DNA of 64,000 nt from Centipeda infelix ATCC 43532 (GTDB taxonomy: Bacteria > Bacillota > Negativicutes > Selenomonadales > Selenomonadaceae), in contig NZ_JH376799.1 of the NCBI RefSeq assembly GCF_000234095.1, forward strand, positions 88,840-152,839, in the 5' to 3' direction. The translations under genes and the position numbers were made by a program. Position 1 is the stretch's first letter. Every line of letters begins with the position of its first letter. Positions 55,008-63,996 of the stretch are shown here, in pieces. A model generated the notes under the pieces. It searched no databases. It was given only the letters and a program-made list of their open reading frames with translations, and was not told the DNA's origin.

Positions 55008-56413
55008 CAGTGCCCCGCTTCCTCCCCCGTCAGGAGGGCAATGACCGCTTCCATTTTCATGCCGCGCGACCCCTTGAAAAGAACCGTGTCCCCGTCTCTG
55101 AGAAGCGTGCGCAGATGCTCCGCCGCCGCCTCATGCGTCTCGGCGTGACAGCAGACGGGACAGCCCCCCGCCTCTGCCGCCGTACGCATCCATCGGGACT
55201 GCGGACCATAGGTCACGAGTGCCGCAAATCCGAGTTCCGCCACGCGGCGGCCGATCCTGCGATGCGCCTCCTCTGCGGCATCGCCGAGCTCCAACATATC
55301 ACCGAGTACGGCAATTTTGCGCCCCTCATAGAGATTTGCCGTCGTCTCAAGTGCCGCTGCCATCGACGACGGACTCGCATTGTAGGCATCGTTGATGAAT
55401 GTCCATGCGCCGACCTCATGCACCTCATAGCGCATCTTAGTCACCGCGAGCCGCTGCAGCCCCGTCTGCATCTCCTGCGGCGTGTAGCCGAGGACGAAGC
55501 CTGCTGCGAATGCCGCGAGCGCATTGCTGACATTGTGCCGTCCCGCAAGCGGGATGCTGTAGTCGTGCCGCTCATTGTTCCACGTCACCATGAACTGTGA
55601 ACCGTCCGATGTCAGACGCAGTGCCTCGGCACGCACGTCGGCGTCTGCGCCAATGCCGTAGGTCAGGACGCGCACACCATCCGCCGCAAGGGAACGCATC
55701 GCCGCAACGCGTGCATCGTCCGCGTTGAGGATGACCGTCCCGCCGGCGGGAATCGCCTGCACAAGCTCCGCCTTTGCCTTTGCAATGTTTTCGATCGAGC
55801 CGAGCAGCTCCATGTGCACCTCGCACACATTCGTCACAATGCCGATGGAGGGAGCGGCAACGGGTGCGAGTGCGGCGATCTGTCCCAGCCCGCGCATACC
55901 GATTTCCACAACGGCGGCAACGTCCCCGCTCGTCATACCGAGCAGGGTCAGCGGCAGCCCGACCTCATTGTTGTAGTTTGCCGCCGTACGGCAGACCGTA
56001 CCGCGTGCCGAGAGCACCGCCGCCGTCAGATCCTTCGTCGTCGTCTTGCCGTTCGAGCCCGTGATTGCGACGACAGGAACGCCAAATTTCATGCGCCATG
56101 CGTGTGCGATTGCCTGATATGCGGCGAGGGTATTGGACACCGTAAGGACTGCGCCCTTTGCATTCTTTAGAGCCTTTTCCACCGACTTGGAAAGCGGCAC
56201 ACCGACCAGAACCGCCGACGCTCCCTTTTGGAGCGCATCCGCCGCAAACTCCGCACCGTCGAAGTTCTCCCCGCGCAGAGCGATAAAGAGATCCCCCGTC
56301 TCGATTTTCCGCGTATCCGTCGTGATCTTGGGGATGGCATCATTGCCGCACAGCTTTCCGCTGTGCACATTGGCATTGGTCGCTGCCAGCACCTCGTTCC
56401 ATGTCAGTTCCAT
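55007..56413 (-). CDS. murF: UDP-MurNAc-tripeptide:D-Ala-D-Ala ligase MurF
   Basis: A 468-residue Mur ligase that adds the D-Ala-D-Ala made by Ddl. The N-terminal domain has TDTRKIETGDLFIALRGENF; the ATP loop is VAITGSNGKTTTKDLTAAVL near residue 117; the C-terminal domain includes INDAYNASPSSMAAAL. The stop overlaps the mraY start, and its ATG follows murE within 2 bases. Confidence 0.97.
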   Translation of the reverse strand: MELTWNEVLAATNANVHSGKLCGNDAIPKITTDTRKIETGDLFIALRGENFDGAEFAADALQKGASAVLVGVPLSKSVEKALKNAKGAVLTVSNTLAAYQAIAHAWRMKFGVPVVAITGSNGKTTTKDLTAAVLSARGTVCRTAANYNNEVGLPLTLLGMTSGDVAAVVEIGMRGLGQIAALAPVAAPSIGIVTNVCEVHMELLGSIENIAKAKAELVQAIPAGGTVILNADDARVAAMRSLAADGVRVLTYGIGADADVRAEALRLTSDGSQFMVTWNNERHDYSIPLAGRHNVSNALAAFAAGFVLGYTPQEMQTGLQRLAVTKMRYEVHEVGAWTFINDAYNASPSSMAAALETTANLYEGRKIAVLGDMLELGDAAEEAHRRIGRRVAELGFAALVTYGPQSRWMRTAAEAGGCPVCCHAETHEAAAEHLRTLLRDGDTVLFKGSRGMKMEAVIALLTGEEAGH

Positions 56414-56414
56414 A

Positions 56415-57899
56415 TCACAGCCCCCTGATTGCTTCGCGTGCCGTCTCGCGGTCGTCGAAATGAATCGTCTTGTCCTTCAGAATCTGATAGTTCTCATGCC
56501 CCTTGCCGAGGATGACGACCGTGTCCCCCGCCCGCGCCGTCCCGACTGCGTGAAAAATCGCCGTACGGCGATCCACCAGCTTTTCATACGGTTTCGCACC
56601 GATCACGGGCAAAACGCCCGTCTCCACCTCATCCAAAATCGCCGCCGGATCCTCCGTGCGCGGATTGTCCGAGGTCAGAATGGCAATGTCTGCCAGCTCC
56701 GCCGCCATGCGACCCATGATGGGACGCTTCGTCCGATCGCGGTCGCCGCCGCATCCGAACACGGCGATGATGCGCCCCGCCGTGACGGCACGCGCCGTGC
56801 GCAGGACATTCTCCATGCCGTCCGGCGTATGTGCATAGTCCACGATGACCGAGAACGGCTGCCCTTCGCGCACAAGCTCAAAGCGCCCCGGTACGCCCGT
56901 GAACAGGGTGAGTGCTTCCGCAATATCCGCCGCAGACACATGCTCGGCAAGTGCCGCCCCCGTCGCCGCAAGCACGTTGGACACGTTGAACAGTCCCGTG
57001 AGTCCGATGTGAAGATGTGCGAACTGTGCCACATCATACATGAGCGTCAGCTCCATGCCGTCCTGCGCCAGATGAACGCCCTTTGCCATCAAATCAGCAT
57101 CGTGTTCCACACCGTAGGAAATGACGGGGCAGTGCGTGTGTGCACGCATAATTTCACTTGCTGTGTCGTCTGCGTTGAGCACCGCAGTCTTGCCCGCCTT
57201 TGTCCCCTGCGCAGACACATACTCGAAAAGCCGTGCCTTCGCCCGCGCATAGTTCTCCATCGTCTTGTGATAGTCGAGGTGATCCTGCGTCAGGTTCGTG
57301 AACACCGCCGTATCGAACTCAATGCCCGCGACGCGCCCCTGATCGAGCGCGTGCGAGGAGACCTCCATCACGACCGCATCCATCCCGCGCGCACGCATTT
57401 CGGACAGCAGCTGCTGCATGACAATGACATCGGGGGTCGTGTTCGCCGTCGGGAACACCTCGTCCTCCATCATGACCTGTATCGTCCCGATCAGTCCCAC
57501 GCGTTTCCCCGCATGGCGCAGGATCGCACGCACGAGATAGCTCGTCGTCGTCTTTCCGTTCGTCCCCGTAATCCCAATGACGCGCATTGCGCGCGCGGGA
57601 TAGTCGTAGAAATACGGCACAATGATATCCAGAGCCTCTTGGAGATTCGACACATGGAGAACGGTGATGCCATCGGGGACATCCACCGTCTCCCGCTCCG
57701 TCAAAATGGCGCGAGCTCCCGCCCGCGCCGCATTCGGTATAAAGCTGTGTGCATCCACATGAGCACCGCTGATGCAGACAAAGAGTGCCCCCTCCCGCAC
57801 GCGGCGCGAGTCCCGCTCAATGCTCGTAATCTCGACATCGCCGCCCGAAATCCGTGCATCCTTCAGGAGCGCGGCAAGCTCTGACAACCTCTTCATCAT
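56415..57899 (-). CDS. murE: UDP-MurNAc-dipeptide:diaminopimelate ligase MurE
   Basis: A 494-residue Mur ligase that adds the third stem residue. ATP loop VIGITGTNGKTTTSYLVRAI lies near residue 108. The C-terminal substrate loop reads SDNPRTEDPAAIL, and DNPR matches the pattern of meso-diaminopimelate-adding MurE rather than the DDNP(A/N) of lysine-adding forms. This agrees with asd and dapB lying just beyond mraZ. It lies 6 bases after ftsL. Confidence 0.96.
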   Translation of the reverse strand: MMKRLSELAALLKDARISGGDVEITSIERDSRRVREGALFVCISGAHVDAHSFIPNAARAGARAILTERETVDVPDGITVLHVSNLQEALDIIVPYFYDYPARAMRVIGITGTNGKTTTSYLVRAILRHAGKRVGLIGTIQVMMEDEVFPTANTTPDVIVMQQLLSEMRARGMDAVVMEVSSHALDQGRVAGIEFDTAVFTNLTQDHLDYHKTMENYARAKARLFEYVSAQGTKAGKTAVLNADDTASEIMRAHTHCPVISYGVEHDADLMAKGVHLAQDGMELTLMYDVAQFAHLHIGLTGLFNVSNVLAATGAALAEHVSAADIAEALTLFTGVPGRFELVREGQPFSVIVDYAHTPDGMENVLRTARAVTAGRIIAVFGCGGDRDRTKRPIMGRMAAELADIAILTSDNPRTEDPAAILDEVETGVLPVIGAKPYEKLVDRRTAIFHAVGTARAGDTVVILGKGHENYQILKDKTIHFDDRETAREAIRGL

Positions 57900-57905
57900 G
57901 CGCCA

Positions 57906-58274
57906 TCATTCCCCTTCATGTGAAAAATACATATTCTGCGGCACCTGCATATGCAGCTGCTCCACCGCAATCGCTTCAACGCGTGCGGGTGATTTCAGCT
58001 GTGCAATCTCAATCTTCAGGCGCTCGTTCTCCTGCTCCAGTTGGTCGGCATTCTGCTGCGTTTCGAGCAGGGTATAGCCGTTGTTCGCACTGATGCCGCC
58101 GAGCAGCGTCACCACCATTGCACCAAATGCAATCAGGAAGAAAATGGCACGCAGACAGTTCCTGAGATTCGTATTGACCTCCCGTCGGATCAGCGGCTCC
58201 TTCGGTATCTCTGTGTGCGGTGCAGGCGCTGTCGCTTCCTCGTATTCGTAGGTATACAATTTACGTGCCGGCAT
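57906..58274 (-). CDS. ftsL: FtsL-like cell division protein
   Basis: A 122-residue bitopic protein: about 40 cytoplasmic residues, one membrane helix (AIFFLIAFGAMVVTLLGGI, about 43-61) and a coiled coil (LLETQQNADQLEQENERLKI), ending with VEQLHMQVPQNMYF. Size, topology and position between rsmH and murE are those of FtsL; sequence conservation in this family is low. A ftsI/spoVD-type transpeptidase gene, usual between ftsL and murE, is absent here. Confidence 0.85.
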   Translation of the reverse strand: MPARKLYTYEYEEATAPAPHTEIPKEPLIRREVNTNLRNCLRAIFFLIAFGAMVVTLLGGISANNGYTLLETQQNADQLEQENERLKIEIAQLKSPARVEAIAVEQLHMQVPQNMYFSHEGE

Positions 58275-58303
58275 ACGCCCTCACCTCCTTGGTCTCTGCT
58301 TCC

Positions 58304-59239
58304 TTATATTTTCTCTGCGACGCGCAGCTTTGCGCTCCGTGCCCGTGGGTTTGCCGCACATTCAGCAGCACTTGCCGCGCATGCCTTGCCAATCAGGCGC
58401 ACCTCAGGCGCATGGCCACAGATACAGACGGGCGTGTGCGGCGGACAGATACAGCCGCGTGCCGCTTCCTGCATCGTCCTTTTGACAATGCGATCCTCAA
58501 GCGAGTGAAACGTGATAACCGCGAGCCGCCCGCCCGTACGGAGTGCGTGCACCGCATCTCTGAGTACATCTGCAAGAATCGTCAACTCCTCATTGACCTC
58601 GATGCGAATCGCCTGAAAGACCCGCTTCGCGGGATGCCCGCCCTTTGCGCGCACCGCCTTCGGCACGGCACGGTCGATGACGGCGACGAGCTCGCCCGTT
58701 GTCTCAATGGGACGGGATTTTCGAGACTCTTCAATAAATGCGGCAATGCGCTTTGCCCATCGTTCTTCACCATACGTGTAAAAGATCTCCGTAAGTTCCT
58801 CTGCGCTGTATTCGTTGACAACGGTATAGGCACTGCGCGCAGCACGACGATCCATACGCATATCGAGCGGCGCGTCCTGCATATAGGAAAAGCCGCGCTC
58901 CGCCGTGTCAATCTGCGGCGACGAGATCCCAAGATCAAAGAGGATGCCGTCCACCTCATCCACACCTTCGCGGTCGAGAATCGCCGCGAGGCTGCGGAAA
59001 TTATCGCGTACAAGCGTCACCTGACACACTGCACCCGCGAGACGCTCCTCCGCTGCTGCAATCGCAATTTCGTCCTGATCGATGCCGATGAGACGGCCTT
59101 TCACAGAAAGCTGCCGTGCAATCCGCCCCGCGTGCCCTGCCCCGCCAAGCGTGCAGTCCACATAGATACCGTTAGGACGCACCGCAAGTGCTTCAATCGT
59201 TTCCTCAGGCATAACACTGATGTGATGAAAGTCGCTCAT
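58304..59239 (-). CDS. rsmH: 16S rRNA C1402 N4-methyltransferase RsmH
   Basis: A 311-residue SAM-dependent enzyme that modifies C1402 of 16S rRNA. It starts FHHISVMPEETIEAL, has SAM motif VDCTLGGAGHAGRIA near residue 27, DGILFDLGISSPQID near 95, and the closing RLAVITFHSLEDRIVK. It overlaps the mraZ stop by ATGA, the usual mraZ-rsmH coupling. Confidence 0.97.
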   Translation of the reverse strand: MSDFHHISVMPEETIEALAVRPNGIYVDCTLGGAGHAGRIARQLSVKGRLIGIDQDEIAIAAAEERLAGAVCQVTLVRDNFRSLAAILDREGVDEVDGILFDLGISSPQIDTAERGFSYMQDAPLDMRMDRRAARSAYTVVNEYSAEELTEIFYTYGEERWAKRIAAFIEESRKSRPIETTGELVAVIDRAVPKAVRAKGGHPAKRVFQAIRIEVNEELTILADVLRDAVHALRTGGRLAVITFHSLEDRIVKRTMQEAARGCICPPHTPVCICGHAPEVRLIGKACAASAAECAANPRARSAKLRVAEKI

Positions 59240-59679
59240 ATCGTAATCCCGTAGCCCGCGAGCTGCGTCGAGATCTCCGTGATGTTCGGATCGACCTCAC
59301 CCGCATAGCGCAGCCACTTCTCCTTGTCCCAGACCTCGATGCGTGCATCTGCACCCGTGAGGATGACATCCTGCTTGAGACCGATATTCGCGTAGGCACG
59401 CAGATTCGCGGGAACCAGAAAACGCCCCTGCTTGTCGCATTCGAGCGTGCGTGCACCAGCAATGAAGAACCGGGCAAACGCACGCGCATTCGGGTCGGCG
59501 ATCGAGAGCGTCCGCAGCTTCGCCGCGAACTCGTCCCATGCCGCCTGCGGGAAAAGGAAGAGACTGCCGTCCAGCCCCTTCGTGATGATGAACGAGACGC
59601 CGAGCTCCTGTCGGAAATCGGCGGGCAGGATGACGCGGCCCTTGGCATCAATGCTGTGGGTGTATTCCCCCATGAACAT
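59236..59679 (-). CDS. mraZ: Transcriptional regulator MraZ
   Basis: A 147-residue protein of two AbrB/SpoVT-like half-domains: GEYTHSIDAKGRVILPADFR at the start and LECDKQGRFLVPANLRAYA near residue 75. MraZ binds short repeats in its own promoter and represses the dcw cluster in several bacteria. The start at 59679 lies after AGGGTGG. Phased GTGG repeats are found 28-67 bases upstream, so autoregulation is likely. Confidence 0.97.
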   Translation of the reverse strand: MFMGEYTHSIDAKGRVILPADFRQELGVSFIITKGLDGSLFLFPQAAWDEFAAKLRTLSIADPNARAFARFFIAGARTLECDKQGRFLVPANLRAYANIGLKQDVILTGADARIEVWDKEKWLRYAGEVDPNITEISTQLAGYGITI

Positions 59680-59706
59680 CCTGCCGCACCACCCTTCAAG
59701 TCTTTA

Positions 59707-59746
59707 TCACCACTACGTGGCACATTCCACCACAATTCACCACTTT
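59707..59746 (-). promoter_or_regulatory. Four phased MraZ boxes
   Basis: On the minus strand four 10-base units follow one another: AAAGTGGTGA, ATTGTGGTGG, AATGTGCCAC and GTAGTGGTGA. The common core is GTGG (GTGC in the third) at exactly 10-base intervals, the spacing known for MraZ operators. They lie just downstream of the predicted start site. Confidence 0.75.
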
Positions 59747-59754
59747 TACTAACA

Positions 59755-59783
59755 GTTATAGCAAAATCTCCCCATTTTTTCAA
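59755..59783 (-). promoter_or_regulatory. dcw-cluster promoter upstream of mraZ
   Basis: On the minus strand TTGAAA is separated by 17 bases from TATAAC. The start site should be near 59748, so the MraZ boxes overlap or follow it. Confidence 0.7.
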
Positions 59784-59884
59784 GAAAACAAGTATTCTCT
59801 TTTTCTTGCATACAATCTATAAAACAGCCCGCAACCCGCGCCATAAAAGGATGTACGCGGAGCGCTCACCCTTGTCCAAAAACA

Positions 59885-59922
59885 CAAAAAAGGACTTACT
59901 TCCTATACGGAAATAAGTCCTT
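59885..59922 (-). terminator. asd terminator
   Basis: On the minus strand AAGGACTTATTTCC pairs with GGAAGTAAGTCCTT, followed by a run of T. It ends the dapB-asd transcript. The 100 bases between here and the mraZ promoter hold nothing I recognise. Confidence 0.85.
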
Positions 59923-59935
59923 AAATAAACCAGTA

Positions 59936-60967
59936 TCAGACGAGTTCGTGTGCGATCATGTACTCCGCGATCTGAAGTGCGTTGAGTGCCGCGCCCTTGC
60001 GGATCTGGTCGCCGCAGATCCAGAAGTTCAGTGCGTTGTCTGTCGACTCATCACGGCGCAGACGGCCGATCTCGACATCGGTCTTGCCGGAGGTAAAGAG
60101 TGGCATCGGATACTCCTGCTCCGACGGGTTGTCGCGCAGGACGACGCCGGGGAACGCCGCAATTGCCTTGCGCGCCGCATCGAGCGAGACCTCACTCTCA
60201 AACTCGACGTTGACGGACTCGGCATGGCTGCGGTAGACGGGCACGCGCACGGTGGTCGCTGTGATGCGCAGACTGTCGTCCTCCATGATTTTCTTCGTCT
60301 CGTCGATCATCTTCATCTCCTCTTTTGTGTAGAGGTTGTCCATGAAGACATCGATCTGCGGGATGAGGTTGAACGCAATCTGATAGTGCTTCGGCAGCTT
60401 GCCGACGGGCAGAATGTTCGCCTGTGCGTCCTTGCCCGAGGACAGTGCCGCGACCTGCTCTTCAAGTTCCGCCATGCCCTCCTTGCCTGCGCCCGAGACC
60501 GCCTGATAGGTGGAGACGACGATGCGGCGAATTTTTGCGATGTCATAGAGGGGTTTGAGACCCATCACCATGATGATGGTGGAGCAGTTCGGATTGGCGA
60601 TGATGCCCTTGTGCTTCTTGATTGCCTCGGGATTGACCTCGGGTACGACGAGCGGCACCTCCGGATCCATGCGGAACGCGCTCGAATTGTCGATGACGAC
60701 CGCACCCGCCTTGACCGCATGGGGGGCAAACTCCTTGCTTGCCGCGCCGCCCGCAAAGAGGGCAATGTCGATCCCCTCAAAGGAATCGGCCGTCGTCTCC
60801 TGTACGATATACTCCTTGCCCATAAAGGCGATCTTCTTGCCCGCCGAACGGCTGGACGCGAGCAGGCGCAGCTCCGAGAACGGGAACTTGCGCTCCTCGA
60901 TGAGATTCAGAAACTCCTGCCCGACGGCACCCGTTGCGCCGAGGATGGCGACACGATACTTCTTCAT
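59936..60967 (-). CDS. asd: Aspartate-semialdehyde dehydrogenase
   Basis: Reduces aspartyl phosphate to the semialdehyde that feeds lysine, diaminopimelate, threonine and methionine synthesis. NADP loop ILGATGAVGQEFL near residue 9; catalytic Cys in IANPNCSTIIMV near 127; conserved SGAGKEGMAELEEQ follows; the His-containing VPVYRSHAESVNVEF lies near 245. At 343 residues it is complete. It starts 21 bases after dapB and so shares its promoter. Confidence 0.97.
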   Translation of the reverse strand: MKKYRVAILGATGAVGQEFLNLIEERKFPFSELRLLASSRSAGKKIAFMGKEYIVQETTADSFEGIDIALFAGGAASKEFAPHAVKAGAVVIDNSSAFRMDPEVPLVVPEVNPEAIKKHKGIIANPNCSTIIMVMGLKPLYDIAKIRRIVVSTYQAVSGAGKEGMAELEEQVAALSSGKDAQANILPVGKLPKHYQIAFNLIPQIDVFMDNLYTKEEMKMIDETKKIMEDDSLRITATTVRVPVYRSHAESVNVEFESEVSLDAARKAIAAFPGVVLRDNPSEQEYPMPLFTSGKTDVEIGRLRRDESTDNALNFWICGDQIRKGAALNALQIAEYMIAHELV

Positions 60968-60988
60968 AATGTACTCCCCTACTATCCC

Positions 60989-61777
60989 TTACAACAGCTT
61001 GTCCAGTCCAACCGTGAGCGATGCGAGTCCGCGCACCTTCTTCGCCGCGAGCACCACTCCCGGCATAAAGGACTCGCGGTTCAGCGAATCGTGACGGATC
61101 GTGAGCGTCTGCCCAAGTCCGCCGAAGATGACTTCCTGATGCGCGACGTAACCCGGCAGACGAACGCTGTGGATACGCATGCCCTCATACTCTGCGCCGC
61201 GTGCTCCCGCGATTTTCTCCTCCTCGTCGGAATGCCCCTGCGCGTGTGCCTCACGCACCTCGGCAATCATCGCCGCCGTCTGCACCGCTGTCCCCGAGGG
61301 GGCGTCCAGCTTGTTGTCGTGGTGCAGCTCGATGATCTCCACATCGGGCATATATTTTGCCGCCATGCGGCTCATCAGCATCATCAGCACCGCACCGATG
61401 GCAAAGTTCGGTGCGATGAATGCGGGCGTAGCGTTCTCGTCCGCCGCCGCCTTAATCGCCGCCTTCTGCTCCTCGGTCAGCCCCGTCGTTCCGACCACAG
61501 GCGAGACCTTGTGTGCGAGTGCCGTGAGGACATTTCCATAGACGACATCGGGACGCGTGAAATCGATCATCACGTCGGGATGCAGCCGATCGAGTGCCGC
61601 CGCGAGATCCGTCTCCACGAGCACGCCGTTCTTCGCCGTCCCCGCAAGCTCTCCCGCGTCCGCACCGCCTGTGATATCCACCGCACCGACGAGTTCCAAC
61701 TCTGCATCGTCGATCACGGCCTTCAGCACCGCGCGTCCCATGCGACCCGCCGCGCCATTTACCAAAACCTTTGTCAA
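60989..61777 (-). CDS. dapB: 4-hydroxy-tetrahydrodipicolinate reductase
   Basis: The second committed step of the diaminopimelate pathway. Dinucleotide loop VNGAAGRMGRAVL at the start, VVGTTGLTEEQ in the middle, and the signature ELHHDNKLDAPSGTA with the catalytic His and Lys near residue 152. At 262 residues it is complete. SD GGAGGAG precedes the start and a strong promoter lies about 30 bases further up. Its product feeds the DAP used by MurE. Confidence 0.97.
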   Translation of the reverse strand: MTKVLVNGAAGRMGRAVLKAVIDDAELELVGAVDITGGADAGELAGTAKNGVLVETDLAAALDRLHPDVMIDFTRPDVVYGNVLTALAHKVSPVVGTTGLTEEQKAAIKAAADENATPAFIAPNFAIGAVLMMLMSRMAAKYMPDVEIIELHHDNKLDAPSGTAVQTAAMIAEVREAHAQGHSDEEEKIAGARGAEYEGMRIHSVRLPGYVAHQEVIFGGLGQTLTIRHDSLNRESFMPGVVLAAKKVRGLASLTVGLDKLL

Positions 61778-61807
61778 GGCAATCTCCTCCCAAATACAGT
61801 ATGACCT

Positions 61808-61837
61808 ATTCTAGCCCAGAGAATCCCCGTATGTCAA
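61808..61837 (-). promoter_or_regulatory. dapB-asd promoter
   Basis: On the minus strand a perfect TTGACA is separated by 18 bases from TAGAAT, about 30 bases before the dapB start. Confidence 0.8.
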
Positions 61838-61859
61838 GGAATACAAGCGTATTTCCCCC

Positions 61860-63926
61860 TCAGACCTCCCGCATATGCGCGAAACGCTCGCGGTACTGAC
61901 GCATGAGTGTCGGCAGAACAAAGGAGAGCGCGGCGGGATCGTCAAGCGTTGCGAGAGCGGCGCGGCGGGCGAGCAGCAGGAGATCCATATCGGCGAGCAC
62001 ATCAGCAATCTTGAGATCACCAAGCCCGTGCTGCATCGCACCGAAGAACTGCCCGGGACCGCGGAGACGCAGATCCTCCTCGGCGAGACGGAAGCCATCG
62101 CTCGTCTGCTCAATGACCTGAAGCCGCTCCTGTGAAACGGCACTGCGCCCCGCGATGAGAATGCAGTAGGAGGCGTAGGAGCCGCGTCCGACGCGCCCGC
62201 GCAGCTGATGCAGCTGAGAGAGTCCGAACCGCTCCGCGTGCTCGACAACGAGGATACTCGCATTCGGCACGTTCACGCCGACCTCGATGACCGTCGTCGA
62301 GACAAGCAGCTTGATGCGGTCGGCATAGAACCCCTCCATCACCGCTTCCTTTTCGGCGGACTTCATGCGCCCGTGGAGCAGCCCACAGGGAATCCCGCGA
62401 AAAATGCCGTGGGACAGTTCCTCATAGACCTCCTCCACCGAAGGCAGGCTGCTCTCCTCGCTCGCCTCGATGAGAGGGCAGACGACATACGCCTGCCGCC
62501 CCGCCTCGATCTCCTTGCGTACGAATGCATAGATCTTGTCACGCGCCCGCTCGTCGCGCAGGAATGTCCGCACGGGCCGCCGTCCCGGCGGCAGGTGCTC
62601 AATGCGCGAGACATCGAGATCGCCATACACCGTGAGTGTCATTGTGCGCGGAATCGGGGTCGCCGTCATAACGAGCACATCGGGCATCACGGCACTCTTT
62701 TTTTCCAATGCCGCCCGCTGTGCCACACCGAAACGATGCTGCTCGTCCGTAACCACAAGCCCGAGCCGGTCAAATACAACGTGTTCCTGAATCAGTGCGT
62801 GTGTCCCGACGGCAATGTCGATTTCATGTGCGGCAAATGCCGCCGCAGCTGCCGTGCGCTCCTTCTTTGTGAGCCGCCCCGAGAGGAAGCCCACGCGCAC
62901 ACCGAGCGGTGCAAGGAGTTCACGCAGCGTGTCATAATGCTGATGTGCAAGAATCTCCGTCGGCGCCATCAGTGCACCCTGACAGCCGTTCTCCACCGTC
63001 TTGACGAGAGCGAGCAGCGCAATCGCTGTCTTCCCCGAGCCGACATCCCCCTGCACGAGACGGCGCATTGGGAGCGGCGACTCCATGTCGCGCGTAATTT
63101 CCGCCCACACCTTTTCCTGATCATCGGTCAGAGCAAAGGGCAGTGCTGCAAGCACCTGCGCGACGAGATCCCCATTCGCTGCATGTGCGATTCCCTCCTG
63201 CTCCTCTGCCGTGCACTTCTTGAGCGCGAGCAGCCCGCATTGGATGAGGTACAGTTCCTCGAACGCAAGCCGCCGCCGCGCCGCGCACAGTTCCTCCTCC
63301 TGCTTTGGAAAGTGAATGCGCCGAAAGGCAGCCCTGCACCCGATGAGATGATACTCCTCGCGGATGCGCTGCGGCAGGTTCTCTTCCAGTTCATCTACCG
63401 TCTGCGCAAGCGCATACGCCATCATCTGCCGCAGCTGCTTCTGCGTCAGCCCCTCAGTCGCCGCATAGACGGGCAGGATGCCGAGGTGTTCATCCGCCGT
63501 ATCCTGTGCACCGAGGATTTCAAATGATGTGATCTGCGAGAGAGCAAGCTGCCCGCTGCCCTGATAGGCATAATCCGCCTTGCCCGAGAGGAGAATGCGC
63601 TGCCCCTCACGCAGCTTCGATTTGAGGAAACGCTGATTGAACCAGACTGCCTGTGCATAGCCCGTCCCATCGCCGAGAAGTGCCGTCAACACGGTAAAAC
63701 CGCGCCGCCGCGTCGGACGCTCCGTCACCTGCTGAATCACGCCGAGCACGGTTGCACGCTCCCCCGCACGCAGCGCGACGATGGGCGTGGTACGGCTCTG
63801 ATCCTCATATGCACGCGGATAATACGTCAGAAGATCGTAGACTGTCTGAATCCCGAGACGTGCAAACGCCGCCGCCTTTTTCACGCCGACACCACGCACC
63901 TTGTTGATGCTGTCCGTGAGATGCAT
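61860..63926 (-). CDS. recG: ATP-dependent DNA helicase RecG
   Basis: Remodels stalled replication forks and recombination branches. The N-terminal wedge domain covers about 1-200, including an OB fold and an early helix-hairpin-helix-like KVRGVGVKKAAAFARLGI. Helicase motif I is QGDVGSGKTAIALLAL near residue 292, motif II is VTDEQHRFG, motif III is VMTATPIPRT, and motif VI is QLRGRVGRGSYASYC. At 688 residues it is complete. The start has AAGGAGG upstream. It is followed by the dapB promoter region without an obvious terminator. Confidence 0.97.
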   Translation of the reverse strand: MHLTDSINKVRGVGVKKAAAFARLGIQTVYDLLTYYPRAYEDQSRTTPIVALRAGERATVLGVIQQVTERPTRRRGFTVLTALLGDGTGYAQAVWFNQRFLKSKLREGQRILLSGKADYAYQGSGQLALSQITSFEILGAQDTADEHLGILPVYAATEGLTQKQLRQMMAYALAQTVDELEENLPQRIREEYHLIGCRAAFRRIHFPKQEEELCAARRRLAFEELYLIQCGLLALKKCTAEEQEGIAHAANGDLVAQVLAALPFALTDDQEKVWAEITRDMESPLPMRRLVQGDVGSGKTAIALLALVKTVENGCQGALMAPTEILAHQHYDTLRELLAPLGVRVGFLSGRLTKKERTAAAAAFAAHEIDIAVGTHALIQEHVVFDRLGLVVTDEQHRFGVAQRAALEKKSAVMPDVLVMTATPIPRTMTLTVYGDLDVSRIEHLPPGRRPVRTFLRDERARDKIYAFVRKEIEAGRQAYVVCPLIEASEESSLPSVEEVYEELSHGIFRGIPCGLLHGRMKSAEKEAVMEGFYADRIKLLVSTTVIEVGVNVPNASILVVEHAERFGLSQLHQLRGRVGRGSYASYCILIAGRSAVSQERLQVIEQTSDGFRLAEEDLRLRGPGQFFGAMQHGLGDLKIADVLADMDLLLLARRAALATLDDPAALSFVLPTLMRQYRERFAHMREV

Positions 63927-63947
63927 CGGGCCTCCTTTCCGTTATCA

Positions 63948-63996
63948 AAAAGGGACTGTTGCACGAAGTTTTCTAACTGCGTGCAACAGTCCCTTT
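63948..63996. terminator. Hairpin terminator at right end of window
   Basis: AAAGGGACTGTTGCAC pairs with GTGCAACAGTCCCTTT around a 17-base loop. It resembles the hairpin at 23246 and probably ends a gene beyond the right edge. Confidence 0.75.

Noticed and set aside
59948..61804. 618-codon plus-strand frame opposite asd and dapB
   Set aside because: Spans two well-defined genes and their promoter; its composition is that of a shadow frame in a high-GC genome.
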